From the NCBI GenBank assembly GCA_002786915.1, contig PCUV01000094.1, positions 30,264-94,263 on the forward strand: 64,000 nt of DNA. The letters are read 5' to 3'. Positions 35,434 to 45,105 of the stretch are shown here, piece by piece (within the stretch, counting starts at the first letter, position 1; each line of letters opens with the position of its first letter). A program made the position numbers and the translations under genes. Source of the stretch: Comamonadaceae bacterium CG12_big_fil_rev_8_21_14_0_65_59_15 (lineage in GTDB: Bacteria > Pseudomonadota > Gammaproteobacteria > Burkholderiales > Burkholderiaceae_C). A model generated the notes under the pieces. That model worked only from the letters and a program-made list of their open reading frames with translations, was not told the origin of the DNA and did no database searches.

Positions 35434-38103
35434 CTAGGCGGCGGCGTTTGCCTGCTCAGCCTGCTCTTGCTGCGCAGCAGGAAAAACCGGCAGCCAGATG
35501 CGAAAGCGGGTTCCTTTGCCAGGCGTGGAATCCACGTCAATGTGGCCCTGGTGGCGGCGCACGATGTCGGCACTGATCGACAAGCCCAGCCCAGTGCCCT
35601 GCCCGCTGGGCTTGGTGGTAAAAAAGGGTTCAAAAATTTTGCCCAGGTGTTCGGGGTCAATGCCGCAACCGGTGTCTTGCACTTCGATCCAGACCTGCTC
35701 GCCCTGCACCCCAGAGCGCAACGTGATGCGACCGTGCTCTTGTATAGACTGGCTGGCGTTAACCAATATATTCATCAGCACCTGATTGATTTGCGAGGCC
35801 ACGCAATAGACCTGCGGCAGGGGGGTGAGATCACGCACCAGCTCAGCCTTGTATTTGATCTGGTTCCAGACCACGTTGAGCGTGCTTTCCAGACCGGCCA
35901 TCAGGTCGGCCCAGGCCCATTGGGTGTCGCCGCTGCGCGAAAAATTCTTCAGGTCGAGCACGATGTGGCTGACGCGCTCCACACCCTCTTGCGACTCGGT
36001 GATCAGGTGCGGCAGGTCTTCCAGCAAAAAGTCGATATCCGCACGCGCCTCAGCCGCCTTAATTGATTTTAAATCAGTAGCTGTTGGCGCTTGCCCTGAT
36101 TGGGCTAGAGCCTTATATTGCTTATAAATCACAAGCATGTCCTGCACATACTGCGCCAGCGTGCCCAGGTTGGATTTGACAAACCCCACCGGGTTGTTGA
36201 TTTCATGCGCCACACCGGCGGCCAACTGCCCCACCGAGGCCATTTTTTCAGACTGCACCAACTGGCTCTGCGCGTCGGCCAACCGGGTGTTGAGCGCAGT
36301 GACTTCTTGCAACTGGGTTTTGAGTGCGGTTTCGGCGCGGGCACGCCGCGTAATGCGCCACAGGTCGTTGCCGATCAGGCTCAAGGCATCCACGTCATGG
36401 TCTGTGTAGTCGGCGGGCTTGTTGCCCACGCCCAGGATCATCTTGACGCAATCGCCTTCAATTACCGGCACCGAGATCAGGCGTATCAGTGGTGCATGCC
36501 CTTCTGGCAAGCCCCGCTTGGCAGCGTAGTGGGCGTAATCGTTGAACATGACAGGCTTGCGCTGACGCACGCAGTCGGCCCAGATGCCCGCCTGTTCCAC
36601 TGGGTAATGGGCGTCAAACGCGGCGCTGCAGCCGCGCAACGCGCCGGTGCTCCAGGTCACCAGTTCCAGCGTTTGCTGGTCTTCGTTGACAAAGTGCAAA
36701 AAGGCAATTTCGCTGTGCGTGAGCTTTTCGGCCATTTCCAGACCCCGCGTCAAAAAATCGCGCTCCGGCAAGATCCCGCCCAGCTCATTGATCTGCAGCA
36801 GCACGGTGGTGAATTCGCTGGCCTCATAGCGGTCGGTGGCGTCCAGACTCAGCCCACCCAACAAGCGCTCACCCTGGTTGTCTTCAATGACAAACATATG
36901 TGTTTCAAAGTGCCGATCCTGGTAGTGCTCTTCAAAGGTGCGCTGGCCACCGTCGGTGAGCATCTGGAAGTCCGTGTCGGTGATGATGTCGGCAAATGGC
37001 TTGGGAAACAGCTCACGCGCGGTTTTGCCCAGCACGGCTTCTCGCGGCTGGCCAAGTTGCTCACACAGGTAGCGATTGACCATGAGCAGGCGCAACTGGC
37101 TGTCTTTAAGAAACACCGTGCCCGGGATCTCGTCAATGAAGCGTTGCACCAGCCACTGCATTTTTTCTGCACGCTCCTGCTCGCGCTTGCGCTGGGTAAT
37201 GTCGTGAATGGTGGACAGCAGGTAGGTCTGGCCACCATAGCTGATCGGGCTGCTGAAGACCTCTACGTCGCGGATGTCACCGTTGGCTAGGCGGTGTCTG
37301 AAGTCAAAGTGGTTTTTACCCGACTTGGCCGCCGCCTGCATCTCAGCGCGAATCACATCTGGCGGCAGGATGTTGATGTCTGAGACCTTCAACTTGAGCA
37401 GGGTCGGCTGGTCATAACCGTAGAAATTAACCGCGCGAATGTTGGCGTCAACCACCATCGCGGTGTCGGGGTCAATCAGCAACATAGGCATGCAATGGTT
37501 GGCAAAAATCGAGCTGTAGCGCGATTCGCTTTCGGCCAGCACAAACTCCACCTCACGGCGCGCCTGCTCTTGCGTCTGGTGCACCAACGCCTGGTTCAGG
37601 TTGGTGCCCAACTGCTGTAGCAGACTTTGCGCCTGCGCGTCAAACAGGCCAGGGAGCAAGGAGCGCAGCATCAGCACCCCCATCACCCGGTCATGCACCG
37701 CCAGTGGCAACACGCCCCAGGAGCGCCAGTGAGTCGCGTCACTCGGCGCCGAACGCGCAGCGCTGAGGTCGGTTGCTGTGTGATCGTTCCACACAGGCGT
37801 GCTGTGGGCGACCGCTTGCTGTATGGCATCTTGGTACTGCGGATCAGGTTTGGCAAGCGTCTTGACAAAGGCCAGGTCATCCTGACCACGCCCGTAATGC
37901 GCCTGCGGCCAGACGGCGGTGTCGTTTTGATCCATGGTGCCGATACACGCCAGATCAATGTCGCTGTGCTCCACCATGCAACGGCACACGGCCTGGTACA
38001 TCGTCATCGGGTCTTGTGACTGCAACAGGATACGGTCGCAGGCTAGCAGCATCTGCATCCAGCGCAGCAATGCAGCCTGGGACACAGGGTGGGTGTGGCT
38101 CAT
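35434..38103 (-). CDS. Cytoplasmic GAF-PAS-PAS-GAF sensor histidine kinase
   Basis: 889 residues with no clear membrane helix. It has a GAF-like domain (about 15-185), two PAS domains (about 195-320 and 325-440, the first ending in HDITQRK), a second GAF domain (about 450-600), a coiled coil and a kinase core. The HisKA box is QLAAGVAHEINNPVGF, with the phosphoacceptor His. The ATPase domain has NQVLMNILVNASQS, DTGCGI and GQGTGLGLSI. The start overlaps the stop of the upstream HD-GYP receiver gene (ATGA), so the two probably form a kinase-regulator pair. Start ATG 38103 is chosen over 38145 because of this coupling. Confidence 0.9.
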   Translation of the reverse strand: MSHTHPVSQAALLRWMQMLLACDRILLQSQDPMTMYQAVCRCMVEHSDIDLACIGTMDQNDTAVWPQAHYGRGQDDLAFVKTLAKPDPQYQDAIQQAVAHSTPVWNDHTATDLSAARSAPSDATHWRSWGVLPLAVHDRVMGVLMLRSLLPGLFDAQAQSLLQQLGTNLNQALVHQTQEQARREVEFVLAESESRYSSIFANHCMPMLLIDPDTAMVVDANIRAVNFYGYDQPTLLKLKVSDINILPPDVIRAEMQAAAKSGKNHFDFRHRLANGDIRDVEVFSSPISYGGQTYLLSTIHDITQRKREQERAEKMQWLVQRFIDEIPGTVFLKDSQLRLLMVNRYLCEQLGQPREAVLGKTARELFPKPFADIITDTDFQMLTDGGQRTFEEHYQDRHFETHMFVIEDNQGERLLGGLSLDATDRYEASEFTTVLLQINELGGILPERDFLTRGLEMAEKLTHSEIAFLHFVNEDQQTLELVTWSTGALRGCSAAFDAHYPVEQAGIWADCVRQRKPVMFNDYAHYAAKRGLPEGHAPLIRLISVPVIEGDCVKMILGVGNKPADYTDHDVDALSLIGNDLWRITRRARAETALKTQLQEVTALNTRLADAQSQLVQSEKMASVGQLAAGVAHEINNPVGFVKSNLGTLAQYVQDMLVIYKQYKALAQSGQAPTATDLKSIKAAEARADIDFLLEDLPHLITESQEGVERVSHIVLDLKNFSRSGDTQWAWADLMAGLESTLNVVWNQIKYKAELVRDLTPLPQVYCVASQINQVLMNILVNASQSIQEHGRITLRSGVQGEQVWIEVQDTGCGIDPEHLGKIFEPFFTTKPSGQGTGLGLSISADIVRRHQGHIDVDSTPGKGTRFRIWLPVFPAAQQEQAEQANAAA

Positions 38104-39488
38104 GGCTGCTTTGGCGCCTGCGCAGGCGGCGCGCCTGCGCGCCATATCTGGGCGCGCAGGCTCGCGCCCAGCGAGCGCTCAAAGTTGTGAATACGGGCAA
38201 TCACAACGTCGTCAAGTACATGGCCAGCGGTCAGCATCAGCAGCCCATTGGGCGTCATGAAGTCGCGCGACAACACCATGCCCGGCACCAGATCACTGAC
38301 CCGGCAATCCATTTCAGGAGATGCCTGCGGCAAACCTGACTGCTCATCGTGAATCACGCCCAGCAGGGCCTGCACCACCTGTGGGTCGTAGCGCCTGCCA
38401 CTGCCGTCGCGCAAAACATCCAGCGCTTTGACCAGCGACAGTTCGGTTTGGCCCAGAATGCCAATTTGCAGGCTGTCCAGATCACACGTTGCGCTCAAAA
38501 TGCGCGCCCCCAGGGGAATCAGCGCACCGCTGAGCTGCTGCGGATAACCGGCACCGTCAAAGCGCTCCAACTGGCTGCCAATCATGTCCGCCGCGCCCTT
38601 GAGCTCGTCCAGCGGCATCAGCATCTGCACCGCGCGCGTGGGGTGCGTGCGATAGGCCTGTAGCTGGGTTGTGTTCATGGTCACGACCGGGGTGTCCAAG
38701 AGCACATCGTCAAAACCCACCTTACCAATTTCATGCAGCAAACCAGCAACAAAAATTTCCTGCACCTGACGCGCTGGCAACGCCAGACGCTGGGCAACGC
38801 GCCGCGCCAGATCGGCCACCCGGCGCGAGTGTCCGGCCAGCTTGGCGTTGCGCATTTCGATCAGGTTGGTGAACACCTTGATCGACGTGACGAAATTGCC
38901 CTTGAGCCGTTCGTTGGACTGTTGCAGTTCTGCGGTGCGCTCACACACCTTGAGCTCGAGACTCTGGTTCAGTTGTTTGAGCGCCTCGTTTTGTTCGGCC
39001 ACCACCGTCTGCAAGCGCTTTTGCTCTTGCGCCATGGCGAACTGTTGCAGGGCGCCACGCACAATCAGCACCATGTCGTTGTCGTCCCAGGGCTTGGCAA
39101 TGTAGCGGTAAATCTCACCCCGGTTGATGGCACCCATGATGGCGTTGACATCGGCATAACCGGTCAACAGCAAACGCAGGGTGTCAGGCCAACGCTGGCG
39201 CACTTGCTCCAGAAAGGCCACGCCATCCATTTGCGGCATGCGCATGTCGGACACCACCACGTCAAACGGCTGCTGCTCCAGCAAGTCCAGGCCTTCAGCG
39301 CCGCTGGTGGCCACCTGAATCGTCAGGCCATTGGCGCGAAACAAGCGCCGCAGCGCCGACAAGATGCTGGGTTCGTCATCGACACACAACACCGCGCCAC
39401 TGCTGGCTAATCCAGACGCGCCAGTCGGGCGGTCGGTTTCGGGTGACACAGCAGCAGTAGTAGTAGCGGTGGTGGTTAACGGTGTCAT
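38100..39488 (-). CDS. Receiver-HD-GYP protein with degenerate catalytic motifs
   Basis: 462 residues. The receiver domain (about 30-150) has VDDEPSI, phosphoacceptor Asp in VVSDMRMPQMDG and the Lys in AKPWDD. A coiled coil leads to an HD-GYP domain (about 200-400). There the HD pair reads LLHEIGK (Glu at 253 instead of Asp), and the HHE motif before GYP reads QLERFDGAGYP near 304-315, without its two His. Those residues bind the metals that hydrolyse c-di-GMP. The domain may therefore bind without cleaving, or act on another substrate. An in-frame upstream start exists at 39665, but the receiver begins soon after ATG 39488. Confidence 0.88.
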   Translation of the reverse strand: MTPLTTTATTTAAVSPETDRPTGASGLASSGAVLCVDDEPSILSALRRLFRANGLTIQVATSGAEGLDLLEQQPFDVVVSDMRMPQMDGVAFLEQVRQRWPDTLRLLLTGYADVNAIMGAINRGEIYRYIAKPWDDNDMVLIVRGALQQFAMAQEQKRLQTVVAEQNEALKQLNQSLELKVCERTAELQQSNERLKGNFVTSIKVFTNLIEMRNAKLAGHSRRVADLARRVAQRLALPARQVQEIFVAGLLHEIGKVGFDDVLLDTPVVTMNTTQLQAYRTHPTRAVQMLMPLDELKGAADMIGSQLERFDGAGYPQQLSGALIPLGARILSATCDLDSLQIGILGQTELSLVKALDVLRDGSGRRYDPQVVQALLGVIHDEQSGLPQASPEMDCRVSDLVPGMVLSRDFMTPNGLLMLTAGHVLDDVVIARIHNFERSLGASLRAQIWRAGAPPAQAPKQP

Positions 39489-39528
39489 GGTGCAAAGGTT
39501 TTCAGCAGCGGTTGCATTTTGGAACAGA

Positions 39529-40410
39529 TTACAAATGCGCCAGCAAAGCCGACTCGGCCAGCAATTCGCCCGGGTCTCCCAGCGCGGATCGCACGGTTGA
39601 CAGGTCGCCCCCCAGGCGCGCTGCCACGCAGGCGGGCCACAGCGGTGGGCCCACATAACCACCAAAATCTTGCCCCCATGCCTTGCTGATCTGGTTGGCC
39701 GCGAAGACGCACGCGGTCATGGGGGTGTCCCACTGCTCAGGGTGGTGCTGATGGCGAATGGTTTGCACCAGGTCTGATGCGAAGCGCCATCTTTCAGCGA
39801 GCATGGCCCCCACGTCTGCATGGTCTGCACCCAGCACGTTGTGCAACGCCAGGTGCAGCGGTTGCTCCTGCCACAAGCTGGCTTCCAGCGCACGACGAAA
39901 CTCTACCGGCATGAACTGCGCGACAACCACTTTGCCAAAGTCGTGCAACAAGCCCGCAATAAAGGTGTCATGCGGGTCAGCCGCCACCTGTGGCAGCGCA
40001 GGCAAGAGCGCACCGCTTTCCTGCGCCTGAGCCAATTGACGCGCTAGCGCGGCGGTCAAGAGCGAATGCTGCAAATAGCCCTGCCCGTCAAACCCGGCCA
40101 GCGGGTTGCTGGGCAACATGCTGATGGCCGTCAGGCTCAGGGCCAGGTTCTTGATGGTATTGAAGCCCAGAAACAGCACCGCGTGGTCAATGGAGGTGAT
40201 TTGCTTGTCCAGTCCATAATAAGCAGAGTTGACCACGCGCAACACCTTGACAGTCATGACGGGGTCATTGCGGATGACTTGCACCATATCTTTGGGTGAG
40301 CAGGCAGCGTCACGCGTGAGCGTAAGAATACGCCTTACAGTGCCAGGAAAAGCCGGCATGGCCTCCACGGCAGAAACCAGGCGGGCTGACAGGTCAGCAC
40401 TTGCTGTCAT
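39529..40410 (-). CDS. HDOD-domain protein
   Basis: 293 residues, a single HDOD domain (about 10-210) plus C-terminal extension. Family marks are MPAFPGTVRRIL, NDPVMTVKVLRVVNSAYYG, the INHAV-like IDHAVLFLGF and a retained LLHDFGK with the HD pair. HDOD proteins regulate signalling and can act with HD-GYP and GGDEF partners. It is the first gene of the leftward operon HDOD, HD-GYP, kinase, with a 40-base gap to the HD-GYP gene. Confidence 0.88.
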   Translation of the reverse strand: MTASADLSARLVSAVEAMPAFPGTVRRILTLTRDAACSPKDMVQVIRNDPVMTVKVLRVVNSAYYGLDKQITSIDHAVLFLGFNTIKNLALSLTAISMLPSNPLAGFDGQGYLQHSLLTAALARQLAQAQESGALLPALPQVAADPHDTFIAGLLHDFGKVVVAQFMPVEFRRALEASLWQEQPLHLALHNVLGADHADVGAMLAERWRFASDLVQTIRHQHHPEQWDTPMTACVFAANQISKAWGQDFGGYVGPPLWPACVAARLGGDLSTVRSALGDPGELLAESALLAHL

Positions 40411-40560
40411 GATGGACGAAAAAAGTATTCAGCCACATGACACGAAGTATGACACGGGTCGCCTCCTAGCCTTGAGTCAACCTTTGCCAAAAGCCGCACC
40501 GATGATGACCGCGTGGGCGCATGCGTGTGCCTCATCCAACGCGCGGTGCTGCCGAGATGG

Positions 40561-40629
40561 CAAACCGTTACAGCTTGTTCCTGTGTTTCCCAGGAGGACG
40601 GATACCCACGGGTAAGGGCAACCCGTTAC
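40561..40629 (+). promoter_or_regulatory. Structured leader upstream of the HDOD / GGDEF-EAL operon
   Basis: The 268-base divergent region 40411-40678 contains two hairpins, tcctg-N7-cagga (40579-40595) and acgggt-N7-acccgt (40608-40626). A direct repeat also brackets them, caaaccgttac (40561-40571) and caacccgttac (40619-40629). Both hairpins lie within 120 bases of the 40679 start. It does not fit the c-di-GMP-I riboswitch consensus. No specific class is assigned. Confidence 0.3.
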
Positions 40630-40678
40630 GCCACATGCATTACTATTCAGTCTGAATTCTGACGATCAAAAAGTACCC

Positions 40679-41659
40679 ATGCATCCGACAACAGCGCCGG
40701 TCTTATTTCATTTTTTGGCCCATCGCCAAGGGACGCCAGGTGCTGTCTTGCTGGATTGTTCAGACGCCGCAGTCGAGGCGCTGCACACCCTATCGACGCA
40801 CCCTGATTTTGCGACTTTTGCGGCTGAATTTGCGTGCCTGCTGGCGTCCAGTCAAGCCAATGGCCTTGCACCCAATGTATTGGCCAACCTGCAAGCTGCG
40901 GGTTGCGTTGTTGTCAACGATGCATCCATTTGTATGTGCAACGACGCTGGCAAGCCGCAGCCACCACCCGAAGCTGTCTGGATTGACGGCAACTGGTATT
41001 TGGCACCCCCAAGCTCTGCGCAGTCGCCATCTGCATCGAGAACGCTGGCGCTCAAGTTGTTGCAGCTGGTCAACGCCGATGCAGATACGCGCGACATTGA
41101 AGATGTGTTGCGTCAGGATGCAGCACTCTCCTACCATTTGTTGCGGCTGGTGAATTCTTTGGGGATGGGAACCACCCGCCGCATTACCAGCTTTTCACAA
41201 GCGATTTTGATCCTTGGGCACAACCAGTTGCGGCGCTGGCTGAATTTGATGCTTTTTGCGGCGCGCACAGACGACCCTCGCGCACCTATGCTGTTGGCCA
41301 ATGTGACCGTGCGCGCCCGCACGATGGAGTTGCTGGCCAAAGAGTGTGGTCTGGACCGTGCAGACCAGGACATGGCTTTCATGGCGGGTATGTTTTCACT
41401 GCTGGGGGTTTTGTTTGGTACGCCGCTGGCAGAGCTGATCAAGCCCTTGCAGTTGAGCGAGGTGCTGGTCAAGGCTGTCACCAGCCACCAGGGCACAGTT
41501 GGCCAACTGTTGCTGGCAATGGAGCTTGCCGCACAACGCAATGCCTGCGGTGTGGCCCCTGTGCTGGCAAAGCTACAAATCAGCGCCGGGCAATTTACCC
41601 TGGCTAGCCTGAGTGCCTGCCAATGGATGCACGACATGGCCCGGGAGATGCAGCAATGA
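40679..41659 (+). CDS. HDOD-domain protein with unknown N-terminal region
   Basis: 326 residues. The C-terminal part (about 115-320) is HDOD-like with DVLRQDAALSYHLLRLVNS and FSQAILILGHNQLRRWLNL. The metal-binding HD pair is not evident (AFMAGMFSLLGVLFG in its place). The first 110 residues are too short for the EAL domain found in YuxH-type EAL-HDOD proteins and match nothing I recognise. The stop overlaps the next start (ATGA at 41656), so it is coupled to the PAS-GGDEF-EAL protein. Confidence 0.82.
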   Translation: MHPTTAPVLFHFLAHRQGTPGAVLLDCSDAAVEALHTLSTHPDFATFAAEFACLLASSQANGLAPNVLANLQAAGCVVVNDASICMCNDAGKPQPPPEAVWIDGNWYLAPPSSAQSPSASRTLALKLLQLVNADADTRDIEDVLRQDAALSYHLLRLVNSLGMGTTRRITSFSQAILILGHNQLRRWLNLMLFAARTDDPRAPMLLANVTVRARTMELLAKECGLDRADQDMAFMAGMFSLLGVLFGTPLAELIKPLQLSEVLVKAVTSHQGTVGQLLLAMELAAQRNACGVAPVLAKLQISAGQFTLASLSACQWMHDMAREMQQ

Positions 41660-43716
41660 CATCAATGCCACAAGAACTCAGGCCGAATGCCTGGCGCATC
41701 ATTGAGCAGTTGCCGGTACCCATCCTGACTATGGATATGTCAGGTTACCTGACCAGTTGGAACCTGGCTGCCCAAGCGTTGTTTGGCTACACCGCGCAAG
41801 AGGCGATCGGCCGACATGTGCTGTTTTTGTACGCCGCCGACTCGGCTGCGGATGATCCTGAATTGATAGAACTTCAACCCGGCACAAGCGGCAGCGTAAT
41901 GGAGGTGTGGCGGCGCAAAAAGTCTGGGGAAAACTTCAAGGCCATGCTGACGCTTTCGGTCTTGCATGACGATACGCAGCAGCCGCTGGGGCTGCTGGCG
42001 CAATTGTCAGAGGTATCGCAGACGCTGCCGCCGCAAGACCGGCAAAAATTGCATTCCAGCATCATTGAAGACAGCGACCAGGGCATTTTGATCACCGATG
42101 CGTGCGAGCGCATCGTGTCGGTGAACGCCGCCTTTACCACCATCACCGGTTACACCGCGCAAGAGGCTTTGGGGCAAACCGCAGATTTGCTGCGCTCTGG
42201 CGTACACCCTGCTGACTTCAGAGCCCAGGTGCGCGCGGCCATGCTGGGCAGCGGGCCCTGGCAGGGCGAGATTATTGGCAAGCGCAAAAATGGCGAGCTG
42301 TTTCCACAGTCGGTGTCGATCAGTGCGGTGCGCAACGACGCAGGCCAGGTAACGCATGCGTTTTCCATTTTTTCTGACATCAGCATCCTGCGCGCAGCCG
42401 AGGAGCGCATGCAGCATCTGACAAATTTTGACAGCCTCACCGGGCTGCCCAACCGCACCCATTTTCACCAGGTGGTGGACGTCGCACTGGCCTCGGCGCG
42501 CCGCCATGACGGTTACGGCGCCATACTGGCGCTTAACCTGCGGCGCTTTCACGCCGTCAACGACACCTTTGGCCACGAGTTTGGCGACGCCTTGCTGCGC
42601 CAAATTAGCCAACGCCTGCGTGAGGCGCTGCGCGACGAAGACGTGCTGTCACGCTTTGGCGGTGATGAGTTTGTGGTGGCCTTGCTGGATGTGCACAAGC
42701 GTGAGCACAGCGGCATCGTGGCGCAAAAGTTGCTGACAGCGCTCAAACCAGTGTTCAACATTGAGGGTGTCGAGGTGCATACCAGTGCCAGCATCGGCAT
42801 ATCGGTTTTCCCCGAAGATGGCACCGACGTCGCCACCCTGCTGCACCACGCCGATATTGCGGTCAAGCGGCTCAAGACGGAAGAAGATTCGGGTTATCTT
42901 TTTTACAGCCTGGAGATGGACCAAAAGGCTCGGGAGCGCTGGCAACTTGAAGGCGAGTTGCGCCAGGCGTTGGCGGACCGGCAGTTGCAGTTGCATTACC
43001 AGCCCAAGGTGAGCCTGCGCAGCGGCAAGATCGTGGGAGCCGAAGCGCTGATCCGCTGGCGGCACCCCACCAAAGGCATGATTGCGCCTGGTTTTTTCAT
43101 CCCAGTGGCAGAAGAAACCGGGCTGATTCTGGACCTTGGCGACTGGGTGCTGCAAGAGGCCTGCCGACAGATCAGCGTTTGGAGGCGCAGCGGTCTGGAG
43201 GTGCCGTTGATCTCCGTGAACCTGTCGGCACGGCAGTTTGACCCGCTGTTGCCCACCCGCATGCAAGCGGTGCTGGAGCACTACCAGCTGCCCGCGGCAA
43301 GCCTGCAACTTGAAATTACTGAAAGCTTGCTCATGCGCGGGGCTGAAGCGGCCATCCAGATCATGAATGCGCTGGTCGCCATGGGGTTGGCGCTGTCGAT
43401 GGATGACTTTGGTACCGGTTATTCCAGTTTGGCTTACCTGAAGAAATTTCCGATCAACACGCTCAAAATTGACCGCTCGTTTGTGATGGGCATCCCAGCT
43501 GACCAGAACGACTGCGCGATTGCCCGCGCGATTGTCACCATGGCGCAGCAGTTGCGCCAGGAGATTGTGGCCGAAGGCATCGAAACCCGCGAACAGATGC
43601 GTTTTTTGCGCGCGCTCGGTTGTGATCAGCTCCAGGGGTTCCTGTTCAGCCCGGGCGTGGATGCGCAAGCGTTTGAGACCATGGTACGCACGCAGCAGCG
43701 GTTGGCTTTGGACTGA
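41656..43716 (+). CDS. PAS-PAS-GGDEF-EAL protein (c-di-GMP turnover)
   Basis: 686 residues, no membrane helix. Two PAS domains (about 12-120 and 135-250) are followed by GGDEF (motif at 335-339, FGGDEF) and EAL (catalytic Glu near 463, plus DDFGTGYSS). All catalytic signatures are intact, so bifunctional or switchable activity is possible. It is translationally coupled to the HDOD gene upstream. The gene is followed by the polysaccharide export cluster after 177 bases, which suggests c-di-GMP influences that output, as in many systems. Confidence 0.9.
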   Translation: MTSMPQELRPNAWRIIEQLPVPILTMDMSGYLTSWNLAAQALFGYTAQEAIGRHVLFLYAADSAADDPELIELQPGTSGSVMEVWRRKKSGENFKAMLTLSVLHDDTQQPLGLLAQLSEVSQTLPPQDRQKLHSSIIEDSDQGILITDACERIVSVNAAFTTITGYTAQEALGQTADLLRSGVHPADFRAQVRAAMLGSGPWQGEIIGKRKNGELFPQSVSISAVRNDAGQVTHAFSIFSDISILRAAEERMQHLTNFDSLTGLPNRTHFHQVVDVALASARRHDGYGAILALNLRRFHAVNDTFGHEFGDALLRQISQRLREALRDEDVLSRFGGDEFVVALLDVHKREHSGIVAQKLLTALKPVFNIEGVEVHTSASIGISVFPEDGTDVATLLHHADIAVKRLKTEEDSGYLFYSLEMDQKARERWQLEGELRQALADRQLQLHYQPKVSLRSGKIVGAEALIRWRHPTKGMIAPGFFIPVAEETGLILDLGDWVLQEACRQISVWRRSGLEVPLISVNLSARQFDPLLPTRMQAVLEHYQLPAASLQLEITESLLMRGAEAAIQIMNALVAMGLALSMDDFGTGYSSLAYLKKFPINTLKIDRSFVMGIPADQNDCAIARAIVTMAQQLRQEIVAEGIETREQMRFLRALGCDQLQGFLFSPGVDAQAFETMVRTQQRLALD

Positions 43717-43893
43717 AGCAACGCCTTGCCGACGACTGCATCACCTACCCCTTTTGCCTATTTGCGTCTAGCACTGCTTCCCAATCCGGTGGGGCTGTCC
43801 GTTAGAATCAGACGCTTACATTGACTGGCTATCGTCCGTGCGCATTAGCGGGTCCATGTAGTTACAGCTCGTCTCACAGTGGTAATTCAGTCC

Positions 43894-45105
43894 ATGTCGC
43901 TATTTTTCAAATGTTTTATTAATGCCACCCGGCAACGAAGCGTAGGCATTTGGCCGGTTTTGGCGGCCATTGTGCTGAGCGGTTGCGCCTACGCGCCCGG
44001 CATGTATGTGGGCAAACCTGCGGCAGAACCAGAGAAAGCCGCCAGCACTTGGTCACTCAGTCAATTCCCCTATTTTGGTAGCGCCGCGACGGAGCCAGCA
44101 GCCGCGCAAGACACCCCACCGCCCGGTCGGCTGACCCTGATCACCCCCAGCCTGATTCGCCAGCAGCGCGCCAAGCGCAACGCTGATGTCCCACTTGCAG
44201 TCAAGCAACTGTTTGACCAGCCCAAGCCTTATGTCATTGGCGCTGGTGATGTACTCAACATTGTGGTGTGGGATCACCCCGAGCTGACGATTGCCGCCGC
44301 CGGCAGCTTGGCCACTGACGCCGGTAGCCTCGCTGCCGTTGGCAACGGGTACAACATCAGCCCCCAGGGCCTGATCCAGTTTCCCTACGTGGGTACAGTC
44401 AAGCTAGCGGGGCTGAACGAATACGAAGCGCGTGACCTGCTCACCCAGCGCCTGACCAAGTACATCAAAGATCCTCAAGTCACGGTGCGTATTCAGTCGT
44501 ACCGCAGCGGACGGGTTTATATTGACGGTGAAGTACGCACGCCAGGTCTGCAGGCCGTGAACGACATCCCCATGACCCTGCCAGAGGCCATTGGCCGCGC
44601 CGGCGGTTTTTCCGCAGCGGCCGACCGATCTTCTATTGCTATCACCCGCAACGGCAAGACTGCACTTGTGAACCTGCCCCAGCTCACTGAGCGCGGCATC
44701 AATCCCAGCAACATTCTGCTTGGCAGTGGTGACCTGGTGCGCGTGCTTGGGCGTGAGGAAGCCAAAGTATTTGTGCTGGGCGAGGTGCTGCGCCCCAACA
44801 CCCAAACCTTGCGCAATGGGCATCTCACCCTCAACGAAGCGCTGGGCGAGTCTGGCGGGGTCAACCAAAACTCTGGCGACCCACGCCAAATCTTCGTTAT
44901 CCGCGCAGCCAACACCGAACAGCCCGAGATCTATCACCTGGATGCCCGCTCGCCCACCGCTTACGCTCTGGCAGAGGGTTTTGAGCTGCAAGCGCGCGAC
45001 GTCATTTACGTGGATCCAGTGCCTGTGGTGCGTTGGAACCGGGTCATCAGTCTGATTTTGCCCAGCGCACAGGCTGTAAACACCGCACGCAGCACCATCA
45101 ATTGA
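43894..45105 (+). CDS. Wza-like polysaccharide export outer membrane lipoprotein
   Basis: 403 residues. A lipoprotein signal ends in the lipobox VLSGC with Cys31 as anchor. The body has a poly_export domain (about 110-200, YVIGAGDVLNIVVWDHPEL) and SLBB-like repeats (VYIDGEVRTPG and VFVLGEVLRPN). Wza-type proteins form the outer membrane channel for capsular or exopolysaccharide. It begins the export cluster and its stop overlaps the phosphatase start by one base (TGATG). A GTG at 43879 is an alternative start. The insert PPGRLTLITPSLIRQQR before the export domain is typical of betaproteobacterial forms. Confidence 0.9.
   Translation: MSLFFKCFINATRQRSVGIWPVLAAIVLSGCAYAPGMYVGKPAAEPEKAASTWSLSQFPYFGSAATEPAAAQDTPPPGRLTLITPSLIRQQRAKRNADVPLAVKQLFDQPKPYVIGAGDVLNIVVWDHPELTIAAAGSLATDAGSLAAVGNGYNISPQGLIQFPYVGTVKLAGLNEYEARDLLTQRLTKYIKDPQVTVRIQSYRSGRVYIDGEVRTPGLQAVNDIPMTLPEAIGRAGGFSAAADRSSIAITRNGKTALVNLPQLTERGINPSNILLGSGDLVRVLGREEAKVFVLGEVLRPNTQTLRNGHLTLNEALGESGGVNQNSGDPRQIFVIRAANTEQPEIYHLDARSPTAYALAEGFELQARDVIYVDPVPVVRWNRVISLILPSAQAVNTARSTIN

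Noticed and set aside
40411-40678. c-di-GMP-I riboswitch upstream of the HDOD gene
   Set aside because: Hairpins are present but the conserved core and tetraloop/receptor elements of that class are not.
43717-43893. ops/JUMPStart element upstream of the Wza-like gene
   Set aside because: No sequence close enough to the ggcggtag core was found.
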